Source of the DNA: Planctomycetota bacterium
GTDB lineage: Bacteria; Planctomycetota; SBBH01; JAHFOU01
Direction of reading: 5' to 3'
Assembly: GCA_023261525.1 (NCBI GenBank)
Contig: JAHFOU010000159.1
Coordinates: forward strand, 1-5,932
DNA length: 5,932 nt
Made by a program: the position numbers and the translations under genes. Shown here one piece after another: positions 1 through 5,932 of the stretch. Position 1 is the first letter of the stretch; each line of letters opens with the position of its first letter. The notes under the pieces were generated by a model that ran no database searches, was not told the origin of the DNA, and saw only the letters and a program-made list of their open reading frames with translations.

Positions 1-1807
1 TCCCAACAGCGACCTCAACAAGTTCAATCCTGACCGGGCCATGGCCAGGGGGGTGGACAAGAGCGACCTCCTGGCCTACTCCACGGAGCTGAACCTGGTC
101 CCGAGAGGAGGGGAGCGCCTGAGCTGCGTGGGGCGCCTGACGGATGCCCGGGGGCGCCTGCTGGCGTCCCGGACCCTGTCGCTGGAGATCGTCCAGGACC
201 TGATGTGCCGCCCGTTGACCACCCAGGCCGAATTCGTGGCCGGGGACCTGGGGAGCCTGGAAGTCGCCGGGGACGAAGGCGCCTTCCGGAACTCCGGGAG
301 CTCGGTCTACATCGCCCCTTCCCGGGGCAACGTCAAGACCGCGGGATTCGAGCAGATGGATCCCGGCCAGTCCCTCCAGACCCTGCCCGAGCCCCAGACC
401 GTCTGGGAGTTTCCCGCGACGGGCAGGCCCGCGGACTATGACGGCCAGGTGAGGCTGGCGACCGTGGAAACCGAATCCGGCAACGGCGCCGGGGGGCCCA
501 CGATGAAGTTCCTGGCCCGCTGGGAGAGGAACGCCGACGCCTCCTATGGGGGTGGGGTGCTCTCCAACCAGACCCCGCTCGACCTGAGGATGCCGGGACC
601 GGCCAACAGCCTCTGGGACGGCGCCAGCCCCGGCACCCTGTACCCCGACGGGCTCTACCTGGAGAAGGACCGCCTGCCCGGCTACCGGGCCCTGGGCAAC
701 CTGGCGCCCTACTGGGGGACGATCTGCTTCTGGATGAAACCGGACTACGACGTCATGAAATCCAACCGTTCCCACCTCTACCTGAACCATACCCGCCACA
801 ACGGCACCCCAAGCGAAACGGCCTGCTTCACCCTGCTGAATGCCTGGCCCCGGGCATTCTCGATGCACTGGGAGAATGCCTACGCGGGGAGCGATTCCTT
901 CGACGAGGAGCAGACTCAGGAAGTGGGCTGCACGGATGCCTTGGGACGGGAGATCCTCGCCCACCGCTGGCATCTGCTGAGCTACGTCTGGAACATGCAG
1001 GGCCCCCAGGCCGACCCCTACCAGTACACCAGGATCTACATCAACGCGAAGGTCCCGCCGGGGCCCAAGCCCGGGGGCGTCTACACCACCGTCATCGGCG
1101 GGGGGGTGGCCGGACTGCTCGTGGACTTCACCCAGCCGGACGCCTACACGACGGGGGTCCCGGGCCTTCCCCCCGCGGTCTTCTACCTGGGCCGGCGGGG
1201 CAACAACACGGCCCACAGCGACACCCAGTTCGGGAACCCGGATGCCACCTTCGACGAGCTCGCGATCTGGGATTTCGGTGGGGTCGTCGGCACGGCCGTC
1301 AACGCCACGGAACTGATGACCCAGGACCGCTTCAAGGCGGGCCGGTACTACAAGGAATCCGCCTATGGGGGACTGGCCGATCCCGCAAACCGGGCCGGGG
1401 AGTACTTCTCCGCCCCGATGGGGCTGGGCTCCGGGGGCATCCGCCTCCAGAGGCTGGCCTGGACCCAGGTGGTGCCGAGGGACCTCAAGTCCCCGGCCGC
1501 CACGGCGCCCGAGGACGGCGACGCCGGCCCCGCGGGCAGGATCGTCCTGGAGGTCCTCCAGCCTTCCGGGACTGCCTACTGGCAGGATGCCGAGGGCCGC
1601 CTCCTGGACACCCTCCTGACGGATTCCTCAGGCCAGCTCCTGAAGCGCAAGGCGGCCGCCCCCTTCCGTCTGCACGCGGTCTTCCAACCCAACCTCTCGG
1701 ATATCGCCAATACGCCCGTCCTGGACCCCCTGGTCCTTGATGACGTCACGCTCACCTATCGGCGCCAGGCGGGGCCCCTCCTGAAGGCCTGGCGGGAAGG
1801 GGAATGA
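1..1807 (+). CDS. LamG-like extension of a probable GspK-type pseudopilin paralogue (5' truncated)
   Basis: The reading frame is open from base 2 to the TGA at 1805-1807 and has no start in the window. The ATG at 41 is internal, because the codons before it (PNSDLNKFNPD) match DPNSQLNKQSPD at residues 397-408 of the next gene. The match then continues in order to the end: VDKSDL; GRLTDARGRLLA against GRLVDSQGRLLA; FVAG; YDGQVRLATVE against FDGALALASVD; PDGLY..YRALGN against PDGLH..YQALGN; RWHL; FDELAIWDFG (from 1250) against LDELAIYDFG; GRYYK; LDDVT; and AGPLLKAW against AGPACLAW. The DELAIWDFG signature after a beta-rich stretch is typical of concanavalin A/LamG-like (Laminin_G_3) domains, often carbohydrate- or matrix-binding. 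No membrane segment is visible. By homology the missing N-terminus probably carries a pilin-type anchor. It overlaps the next gene by 4 bases, so the two are likely co-translated. Exact function is unknown. Confidence 0.88.
   Translation, partial: PNSDLNKFNPDRAMARGVDKSDLLAYSTELNLVPRGGERLSCVGRLTDARGRLLASRTLSLEIVQDLMCRPLTTQAEFVAGDLGSLEVAGDEGAFRNSGSSVYIAPSRGNVKTAGFEQMDPGQSLQTLPEPQTVWEFPATGRPADYDGQVRLATVETESGNGAGGPTMKFLARWERNADASYGGGVLSNQTPLDLRMPGPANSLWDGASPGTLYPDGLYLEKDRLPGYRALGNLAPYWGTICFWMKPDYDVMKSNRSHLYLNHTRHNGTPSETACFTLLNAWPRAFSMHWENAYAGSDSFDEEQTQEVGCTDALGREILAHRWHLLSYVWNMQGPQADPYQYTRIYINAKVPPGPKPGGVYTTVIGGGVAGLLVDFTQPDAYTTGVPGLPPAVFYLGRRGNNTAHSDTQFGNPDATFDELAIWDFGGVVGTAVNATELMTQDRFKAGRYYKESAYGGLADPANRAGEYFSAPMGLGSGGIRLQRLAWTQVVPRDLKSPAATAPEDGDAGPAGRIVLEVLQPSGTAYWQDAEGRLLDTLLTDSSGQLLKRKAAAPFRLHAVFQPNLSDIANTPVLDPLVLDDVTLTYRRQAGPLLKAWREGE
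1794..1803 (+). promoter_or_regulatory. Shine-Dalgarno before tandem ATGATG start
   Basis: The purine run GGGAAGGGGA lies inside the last codons of the upstream gene, directly before ATGATG. Spacing from GGGAAG is 4 bases to the first ATG (1804) and 7 to the second (1807), so the second is slightly better placed. Either choice overlaps the upstream TGA (1805-1807), which implies translational coupling of the two paralogues. Confidence 0.6.
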
Positions 1808-4791
1808 TGCCGCGCCGTTCCGGAGGGGTTGTCCTCCTGATCGTGGTGGGGGTGCTGGGCATCCTCTGCGTCCTGGGGGCAGCTTTCGTGACCCTGGCCC
1901 GCCTGGAGCGCAAGGCCTCCGAACAGCGCGTGAACGTCTCCAAGGCCCGGCTCCTGGCCCGCAGCGGGGTCGAGGACGCCCTCGCCAGGCTCTCGGCCGG
2001 CCAGGATCCCTCCCTCCCGGACAACGCCTACGGCGGCGAGGACTGGGACGCCTCCGGCGGTCCGCTCTCAGGGTTCGAGGCCCAGCAGGAGGTCTTCCAG
2101 GCCGGAACGCCGAACGGGGCGGACTGCCCGCTCCGTCAGGCCCTCCGTCCTTCCTTTTTCGTCCGGGCCCTGCCCTCTTCGGATCCCGCGCTTCAGCCGG
2201 AAGACACCCGTCAGCGGGGATGGAGCGGGGCGCTGGGGGCTTCCAGCCTGCGCTACGCCCTCAAGGTGGAGGACGAGTCGGGCAAGCTCAACGTGAACGG
2301 CGGCTTCCTGGACGCCCAGGACCGGGACGCGGACGGGACTCCGGACTTCCGGGACGTGGATGTCCGGAACAATCCCGCGGACCCGAGGGATTCCGGCCGG
2401 GGTTGGAACGCCCAGCTCACGCGCGTCCTCGATGTCCTCGGCGCCACGTCCGAGATCAACCTGGCCGGCCTGGGCCCGAGGATCCTGGGGAGCCGTCCTC
2501 CGGGCGGGTACCGCTCCCTGGAGGACCTCCAGGCGCGGACGGGCATCGCCCAGGACCTGTCGCCCTACCTCACGACCTGCACCCGCGCGGATGCCTCGGT
2601 GCTGCACCCGAACGCCTATGCCAGCCAGGGCAACCAGGCCGGCCCTTCCGAGGTCAAGAAGACCCGTCTCCCGCTGGTCCTGGAGGAGGGGGGGCGCCCG
2701 CCCGTCAACCTGAATGCCGCGTCCCGGCCCGTCCTGGTCGCCCTCCTGCAGGGGCTCAAGGGCATGGGCTGCTGGGCCACCTGCGCCTGGCCGACGACCT
2801 ACACGATCAACGCGGCGACGGCGTCGGCGGTGGCGGGGGGGATCCTCCAGCGGCGCGGTGCCGTCGGCCCCTTCGGGACCTGGAAGGAATGCTGGGAGTT
2901 CCTGGACGGCCTGGTGCCGGCGGCCTTCAGCGGGATCCCCCCGACGGCGGCGGGAAACCTGGGTGCCGTCGACCTCCTCAAGGCCAACCTGGATCCCAAC
3001 AGCCAGCTGAACAAGCAGTCCCCCGACCAGCTGATGTGGCGCTGGGTGGACAAATCCGACCTGACGGTCTGGTCCACCGAGGGGTGCCTGCATCCGACGG
3101 GGACCTTCCGCATCTCGGCGTCCGGGCGCCTGGTGGATTCCCAGGGGCGTCTCCTGGCCCAGGCCGACGTGTCGGGGCTCTTCGAGGTGTTCCATCTCCT
3201 GAAGCAGACCTCCCAGAAGGATTTCGTGGCGGGCCGGCAGAATTTCCAGGACTACCTCTCCCTCTCCTCGGGCTCGACGGGGGCCCTGACGACGGGGTGT
3301 GGAAGCAACTGCTCCTGGAAGACCTGGTCCGGCGCGGGGGGGCTGGCGGTCACGAGCACGCCCTGCCCGCCCACGGCCCTGCCGGGCGCGGCCGCCGCCT
3401 TCGACGGGGCCCTCGCCCTGGCGAGCGTGGATCTCGAGGCCCAGGATCCGCCCAACGGCTCCCTGCTCTTCCTCCATCATTTCGACGACAGCTGGGATGC
3501 GGACACCCCGGCGGTCCCGGCCGCCCGCACCCAGCGCCAGCCGGGCCCTGCGGACGGCGCCCTCCAGACGGACCTCTCGATCAGCGTCTGGCCGGATCCC
3601 AACGCCTCGGCGCCCGCCAACGAGCCGAACACCCTGCTTCCGGACGGTCTGCATGCCCAGTCGGACCGGGCGCCCAGCTACCAGGCCCTCGGCAACTTCC
3701 CCTCGAGCATCCACAGCGGGGATCCGGCCCCCAGCGACCACGGCGTCATCAGCTACTGGGCCAAGGCCCCGAACTACTGGATGACCGTCGGCGAGGGCTA
3801 CCGCATCGACTTCCAGTGTGGAGGCGGCGTCCTGAGGCAGCAGTTCCTGGTGCTGGGGCGCCACGGCGACGGGGACGGCTGGGGCATCCTCATGAAGAAC
3901 TGCTCCGATGCCGACTCCTCCGACCTGGGCAGGGAGCGCGTGTACCGGGTGAACCGCAGCCCCCATCTCACCACCCTCCTGCCCGGCCAGCGCTGGCACC
4001 TGATCACGGCCCATTTCGACACCGATGAGGCGCCGGACAAGGACCTGAGCTTCCTCGTCCAGGGCATCACCGCCACCAGCGCGGTGGCGGACCCCGTGGC
4101 GGGCTACCCGGACGCCTTCACCCTGGGTTCCGGGGAGGAGTTCTCCGTGCCCGGGGTGGTCTTCACCCTGGGCGGGTCGGCGAGCGCCCAGATCGGCACC
4201 TTCGTCGCCCGCTACCAGATCAACACGGTCCTGGACGAGCTTGCGATCTACGATTTCGGGGATACGGCCGCCCAGGCCCTGAACCGGAGCACCCAGTGGG
4301 CGGTGGAGCGTTACCGGGAGGGGCGCTACTACAAGGGGGACGACGGGGCCTTCCTGTCCGCCGCCCTTCCGCTCCCGGGCCGCCTCCTCAAGGCCTGGTG
4401 GACCCAGTACCTGCCGGCGGACCCGCGCCAGGAGGTCCTGGCGGCCTTCAAGACCGGCGGGGTGCCGCCCCAAGGCCAGGCCAGGGACATCGAGCCTCCG
4501 TTGCGCAGTCCTCCGGGGACGGCGCCCCGCGCCTGGCTGGAACTGGATCTTCTGGGTGCCGGCGGGGGCCTTGCGGATCCCGTCACCCGTCCCCTGGCCC
4601 AGGGGGGGGCGATCCGCCTTGCGCTTCCCGCCTTCCGCTACCGGGTCCGCTGGAGGACCAATCCCGTCGATCCCGTCACCGGCCTGCCGGACGCCCTCAA
4701 CCAGCCCCTGCTGGAGACGCCCTGGCTGGACGACGTCACGTTCTCTTTCCAGTCCGGCGCGGGCCCGGCCTGTCTGGCCTGGACTCCGTAG
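1804..4791 (+). CDS. GspK-like minor pseudopilin with large LamG-like C-terminal extension
   Basis: This 995-residue protein has two parts. Residues 1-37 have a short basic leader (RRSGG), a hydrophobic helix at about 8-32 and a charged segment (LERK). This is a type IV pilin-like N-terminus with a probable prepilin-peptidase site after G7 or G8. Position +5 is Leu or Ile rather than Glu, as is known for GspK. Residues 154-166 (KVEDESGKLNVNG), GYRSLEDL, PVNLNAAS at 300-307 and GPFGTWKECWEFL at 355-367 match the T2SSK pattern. D173-D181 reads DxDxDGxxD, a calcium-loop pattern. GspK proteins are usually about 320-340 residues, so the 590 residues after about 400 are an extension. It contains FLHHFDDSW at 556-564 and LDELAIYDFG at 810-819, typical of LamG/ConA-like folds, and is paralogous to the upstream gene. 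CxxxC pairs at 323/327 and 499/503 could form disulfides outside the cytoplasm. In type II secretion GspK sits at the pseudopilus tip, so this is probably a tip subunit carrying a binding module. A second ATG at 1807 is an alternative start. Confidence 0.9.
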   Translation: MMPRRSGGVVLLIVVGVLGILCVLGAAFVTLARLERKASEQRVNVSKARLLARSGVEDALARLSAGQDPSLPDNAYGGEDWDASGGPLSGFEAQQEVFQAGTPNGADCPLRQALRPSFFVRALPSSDPALQPEDTRQRGWSGALGASSLRYALKVEDESGKLNVNGGFLDAQDRDADGTPDFRDVDVRNNPADPRDSGRGWNAQLTRVLDVLGATSEINLAGLGPRILGSRPPGGYRSLEDLQARTGIAQDLSPYLTTCTRADASVLHPNAYASQGNQAGPSEVKKTRLPLVLEEGGRPPVNLNAASRPVLVALLQGLKGMGCWATCAWPTTYTINAATASAVAGGILQRRGAVGPFGTWKECWEFLDGLVPAAFSGIPPTAAGNLGAVDLLKANLDPNSQLNKQSPDQLMWRWVDKSDLTVWSTEGCLHPTGTFRISASGRLVDSQGRLLAQADVSGLFEVFHLLKQTSQKDFVAGRQNFQDYLSLSSGSTGALTTGCGSNCSWKTWSGAGGLAVTSTPCPPTALPGAAAAFDGALALASVDLEAQDPPNGSLLFLHHFDDSWDADTPAVPAARTQRQPGPADGALQTDLSISVWPDPNASAPANEPNTLLPDGLHAQSDRAPSYQALGNFPSSIHSGDPAPSDHGVISYWAKAPNYWMTVGEGYRIDFQCGGGVLRQQFLVLGRHGDGDGWGILMKNCSDADSSDLGRERVYRVNRSPHLTTLLPGQRWHLITAHFDTDEAPDKDLSFLVQGITATSAVADPVAGYPDAFTLGSGEEFSVPGVVFTLGGSASAQIGTFVARYQINTVLDELAIYDFGDTAAQALNRSTQWAVERYREGRYYKGDDGAFLSAALPLPGRLLKAWWTQYLPADPRQEVLAAFKTGGVPPQGQARDIEPPLRSPPGTAPRAWLELDLLGAGGGLADPVTRPLAQGGAIRLALPAFRYRVRWRTNPVDPVTGLPDALNQPLLETPWLDDVTFSFQSGAGPACLAWTP

Positions 4792-5706
4792 TTATTTCCG
4801 GAGCTTCCCGAGGAATTCCGCGAAGGCTCGTGCCAGGGGGGGCAGATTTCGCCCCACCGGCTGGAGAAGATAGATCGTCCGGCGGTCGGGGAAACCGTCC
4901 AGGGGGAGCGTCCGCAGGGTGCCATCCCGGCGGGCTTCCGCCACCGCCCGCAGGGGGAGGATGGCGACCCCAAGACCCGCCTTCACTCCTTCCCGCACCG
5001 CCTCGGTGGAGCCCAGTTCGCAGGCGATGGAGAGATCCCTGGCCGGGTCCAGGCCCGATCGGCGGAGCGCCGATTCGATGGCCGTCCGTGTCCCGGAGCC
5101 CGGTTCCCGCTGCAGGAAAGGGATGCCCTTCAGATCCTCGGGTCGGCAGTGGCGACGGGAAGAGAGCGGATGCCGTGGCGGCACGGCCAGGACCAGGCGG
5201 TCCTCCGCCACCGGCCTGGCGAGGATGCGGCGTGAGGCCTGGGGCGTGGTGCCGGTCACGGCAAGGTCCACCGCGCCCTCGGTGAGCAGGGCCTCCGCCT
5301 CCCGGCTGTCCCCGACCCTGACCGTGATGCGCACGCCCGGCCGGGAGGCTCGGAAGATGGCCAGCCAGGCCGGCAGGAGGTAGGTGGCGGGGAGGGTGCT
5401 GGCCGCGATCAGCAGCTCGCCGGAGGCCCCTTCATGCAGGGCCTGCATCGCGGCTTCGGCCCGGCGCCGGCCGCCCAGCATCTCCCGGGCATGGGGGAGG
5501 AGGACCGCCCCGACCCTCGAGGGGATCACCTTGCGGCCGGAACGCTCGAACAGGGGCATCCCGAAGACCTTCTCCAGCGAGGCGACGTGGGCGCTCACCG
5601 TGGACTGGCCCAGGCCCAGGCGGACGGCCGCCCGGGAGAAGGAGGAGGCGTCGATGACGGCGACGAAGGCCTCGAGCTGGCGGAGGTTCATGCCCGGGGT
5701 TCTCAT
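4792..5706 (-). CDS. LysR-type transcriptional regulator, CysL/CysB-like effector domain
   Basis: This is a complete 304-residue protein, the usual length for LysR-type regulators. Residues 7-65 form the winged helix-turn-helix (NLRQLEAF, SFSRAAVRLGLGQSTVSAHV, LEKVFGMPLFER), and a linker helix runs to about 92. The rest is a periplasmic-binding-protein-like effector domain. The STLPATYLLP motif (103-112), EPGSGTR and ELGSTEAVREGVKAGLGVAILP resemble the CysL-like group, including regulators annotated as selenium-metabolism-associated. Members of this broad group often act on sulfur or anion genes, so the ligand here is only a guess. The start at 5706 gives MRTPGMNLRQ; the in-frame ATG at 5691 gives the family-typical MNLRQLEAF. 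An in-frame TGA upstream excludes a longer form. Its TAA directly abuts the TAG of the convergent pseudopilin gene. It faces a divergent secreted-protein gene across a region holding a LysR-box, so autoregulation and control of that neighbour are likely. Confidence 0.96.
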   Translation of the reverse strand: MRTPGMNLRQLEAFVAVIDASSFSRAAVRLGLGQSTVSAHVASLEKVFGMPLFERSGRKVIPSRVGAVLLPHAREMLGGRRRAEAAMQALHEGASGELLIAASTLPATYLLPAWLAIFRASRPGVRITVRVGDSREAEALLTEGAVDLAVTGTTPQASRRILARPVAEDRLVLAVPPRHPLSSRRHCRPEDLKGIPFLQREPGSGTRTAIESALRRSGLDPARDLSIACELGSTEAVREGVKAGLGVAILPLRAVAEARRDGTLRTLPLDGFPDRRTIYLLQPVGRNLPPLARAFAEFLGKLRK

Positions 5707-5714
5707 GCCCCAGC

Positions 5715-5743
5715 CTTGTAGCGTCCTCCTGCGGGGGCGTCAA
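5715..5743 (-). promoter_or_regulatory. Candidate sigma70-type promoter of the LysR gene
   Basis: On the - strand TTGACG (5738-5743, 5 of 6 to the -35 consensus) is followed after 17 bases by TACAAG (5715-5720, 4 of 6 to the -10 consensus). The -10 ends 8 bases before the ATG at 5706. Transcription would therefore start at or next to that ATG, giving a leaderless message, or a short 15-base leader if ATG 5691 is used. An AGGAGG at 5725-5730 lies inside the spacer, 18 bases from the ATG, too far to be a normal ribosome binding site. It would be transcribed only if a promoter lies further upstream. Confidence 0.4.
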
Positions 5744-5749
5744 GCAACC

Positions 5750-5766
5750 TATCGATATCGTCGATA
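5750..5766. promoter_or_regulatory. LysR-box: perfect inverted repeat (probable recognition site)
   Basis: TATCGA-TATCG-TCGATA is a perfect 6-bp inverted repeat with a 5-bp spacer. T5752 and A5764 satisfy the T-N11-A rule of LysR-type operators. Its centre (5758) is 65 bp before the downstream ATG at 5823 and 52 bp before the LysR ATG. It sits in an AT-richer patch of the GC-rich divergent region, next to the regulator gene that probably binds it. Confidence 0.7.
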
Positions 5767-5779
5767 CTACGAACTTCAT

Positions 5780-5787
5780 CTATCGAT
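5780..5787. promoter_or_regulatory. Second CTATCGAT site (probable LysR activation site)
   Basis: CTATCGAT repeats exactly the 8 bases at 5749-5756, offset by 31 bp, about three helical turns, so both sites face the same side of the DNA. It abuts the candidate -35 of the + strand gene, about 38 bp before its ATG. This matches the usual position of the weaker activation-binding site of LysR regulators. Confidence 0.5.
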
Positions 5788-5814
5788 TGGGAGTCTGGCG
5801 TCGGGCCCTAGACT
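5787..5814 (+). promoter_or_regulatory. Candidate promoter of the divergent secreted-protein gene
   Basis: TTGGGA (5787-5792, 4 of 6 to the -35 consensus) and TAGACT (5809-5814, 4 of 6 to the -10 consensus) are 16 bases apart. The -10 ends 8 bases before the ATG at 5823, which suggests a leaderless or nearly leaderless transcript. The weak match would fit a promoter that needs an activator, and the CTATCGAT site overlaps its -35 edge. A GGGA at 5815-5818 is the only ribosome-binding-like sequence. Confidence 0.35.
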
Positions 5815-5822
5815 GGGACCCC

Positions 5823-5932
5823 ATGAAAACCACACTTCTGCTTAGCCTGTGCGTGATGGTGGCGCTTCCCCTTCCCGGAAGGGCCGCCGAGGACCCGCGT
5901 CAGAAGGAGGAGCTGGAGCGCTTGAAGGCCCA
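5823..5932 (+). CDS. Secreted/envelope protein, N-terminus only (3' truncated)
   Basis: Thirty-six codons are visible before the window ends. The N-terminus is a Sec-type signal peptide: MK, a hydrophobic core at about 5-17 (LLLSLCVMVALPL), then PGRAA with probable cleavage after A21 or A22. The mature start is highly charged (EDPRQKEELERLKA) with heptad-like leucine spacing, consistent with a short coiled coil. Many outer-membrane porins of the phosphate-selective/OprO-P type and some periplasmic proteins begin this way, but the fragment is too short to assign a family. Cys10 does not form a proper lipobox. The gene is divergent from the LysR gene and has a LysR-box at -65, so it is the likely target, perhaps the first gene of a transport operon. 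The short upstream distance and signal-peptide layout support ATG 5823. Confidence 0.8.
   Translation, partial: MKTTLLLSLCVMVALPLPGRAAEDPRQKEELERLKA

Noticed and set aside
2220..4028. 602-codon + strand frame inside the pseudopilin gene
   Set aside because: It is low-complexity Gly/Pro/Arg translation from an alternate frame of a well-supported gene.
2068..4473. 801-codon open frame on the - strand opposite the pseudopilin gene
   Set aside because: Its translation is rich in Arg, Gly, Pro and Val with no domain or motif, and it lies opposite a frame with clear homology and paralogy. Long antisense frames are common in GC-rich DNA.
4784..4803. Hairpin CTCCG/CGGAG as a bidirectional terminator
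   Set aside because: The stem is only 5 bp with a 10-base loop and no T tract on either strand.
4296..5285. 329-codon + strand frame across the convergent junction
   Set aside because: It runs through the end of the pseudopilin gene and antisense to the LysR gene, and its Gly/Pro-rich product resembles no family.
5384..5845. 153-codon + strand frame antisense to the LysR start and over the divergent region
   Set aside because: It overlaps the LysR gene, the operator and the start of the secreted-protein gene, and its product has no recognisable features.
5823..5855. Lipoprotein signal (Cys10 in the last gene)
   Set aside because: The residues before the cysteine are L-S-L, with Leu at -1 instead of Gly/Ala/Ser, and the cysteine lies in the middle of the hydrophobic core.

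Overview
The window is GC-rich and almost entirely coding. It holds three long genes, the first of them cut by the window start, and the opening of a fourth. Nothing in it fixes the taxon. GC-rich codon use, type II secretion/type IV pilus-like minor pseudopilin architecture with large LamG-like extensions, and a probable diderm envelope protein suggest a Gram-negative-type bacterium. An acidobacterium of the Holophaga/Geothrix kind or a deltaproteobacterium/myxobacterium would fit, but this is a low-confidence guess. There are no rRNA or tRNA genes, CRISPR arrays, insertion sequences or phage genes.

Left part (1-4791, + strand): two large tandem paralogues joined by an ATGA stop/start overlap, so almost certainly one operon that began upstream. 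The second gene (995 aa) is complete. Its N-terminus is a GspK-type minor pseudopilin: a short basic leader, one hydrophobic helix without the pilin Glu+5, the motifs DESGKLNVN and PVNLNAAS, and a DxDxDGxxD calcium-loop pattern. It is followed by about 590 residues that include a concanavalin A/LamG-like domain. The first gene is open at its 5' end. All of its visible part aligns collinearly with the C-terminal 600 residues of the second gene, so its own N-terminal part, probably also GspK-like, lies outside the window. The proposed picture is a pilus or pseudopilus whose tip subunits carry large lectin-like modules.

Right part (4792-5932): a LysR-type regulator on the - strand whose stop codon directly abuts the stop of the pseudopilin gene (TAG|TTA). 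It is divergent from a secreted-protein gene on the + strand cut by the window end. The 116-bp divergent region is an AT-richer island. It holds a perfect inverted repeat of LysR-box form (TATCGA-N5-TCGATA, containing T-N11-A) centred 65 bp before the downstream ATG, and a second ATCGAT site 31 bp further on. This fits the usual recognition-site/activation-site layout of LysR regulators, so the regulator probably controls itself and the divergent gene. The LysR effector domain looks CysL/CysB-like, which hints at a sulfur- or anion-related target, but the target gene is too truncated to confirm this.
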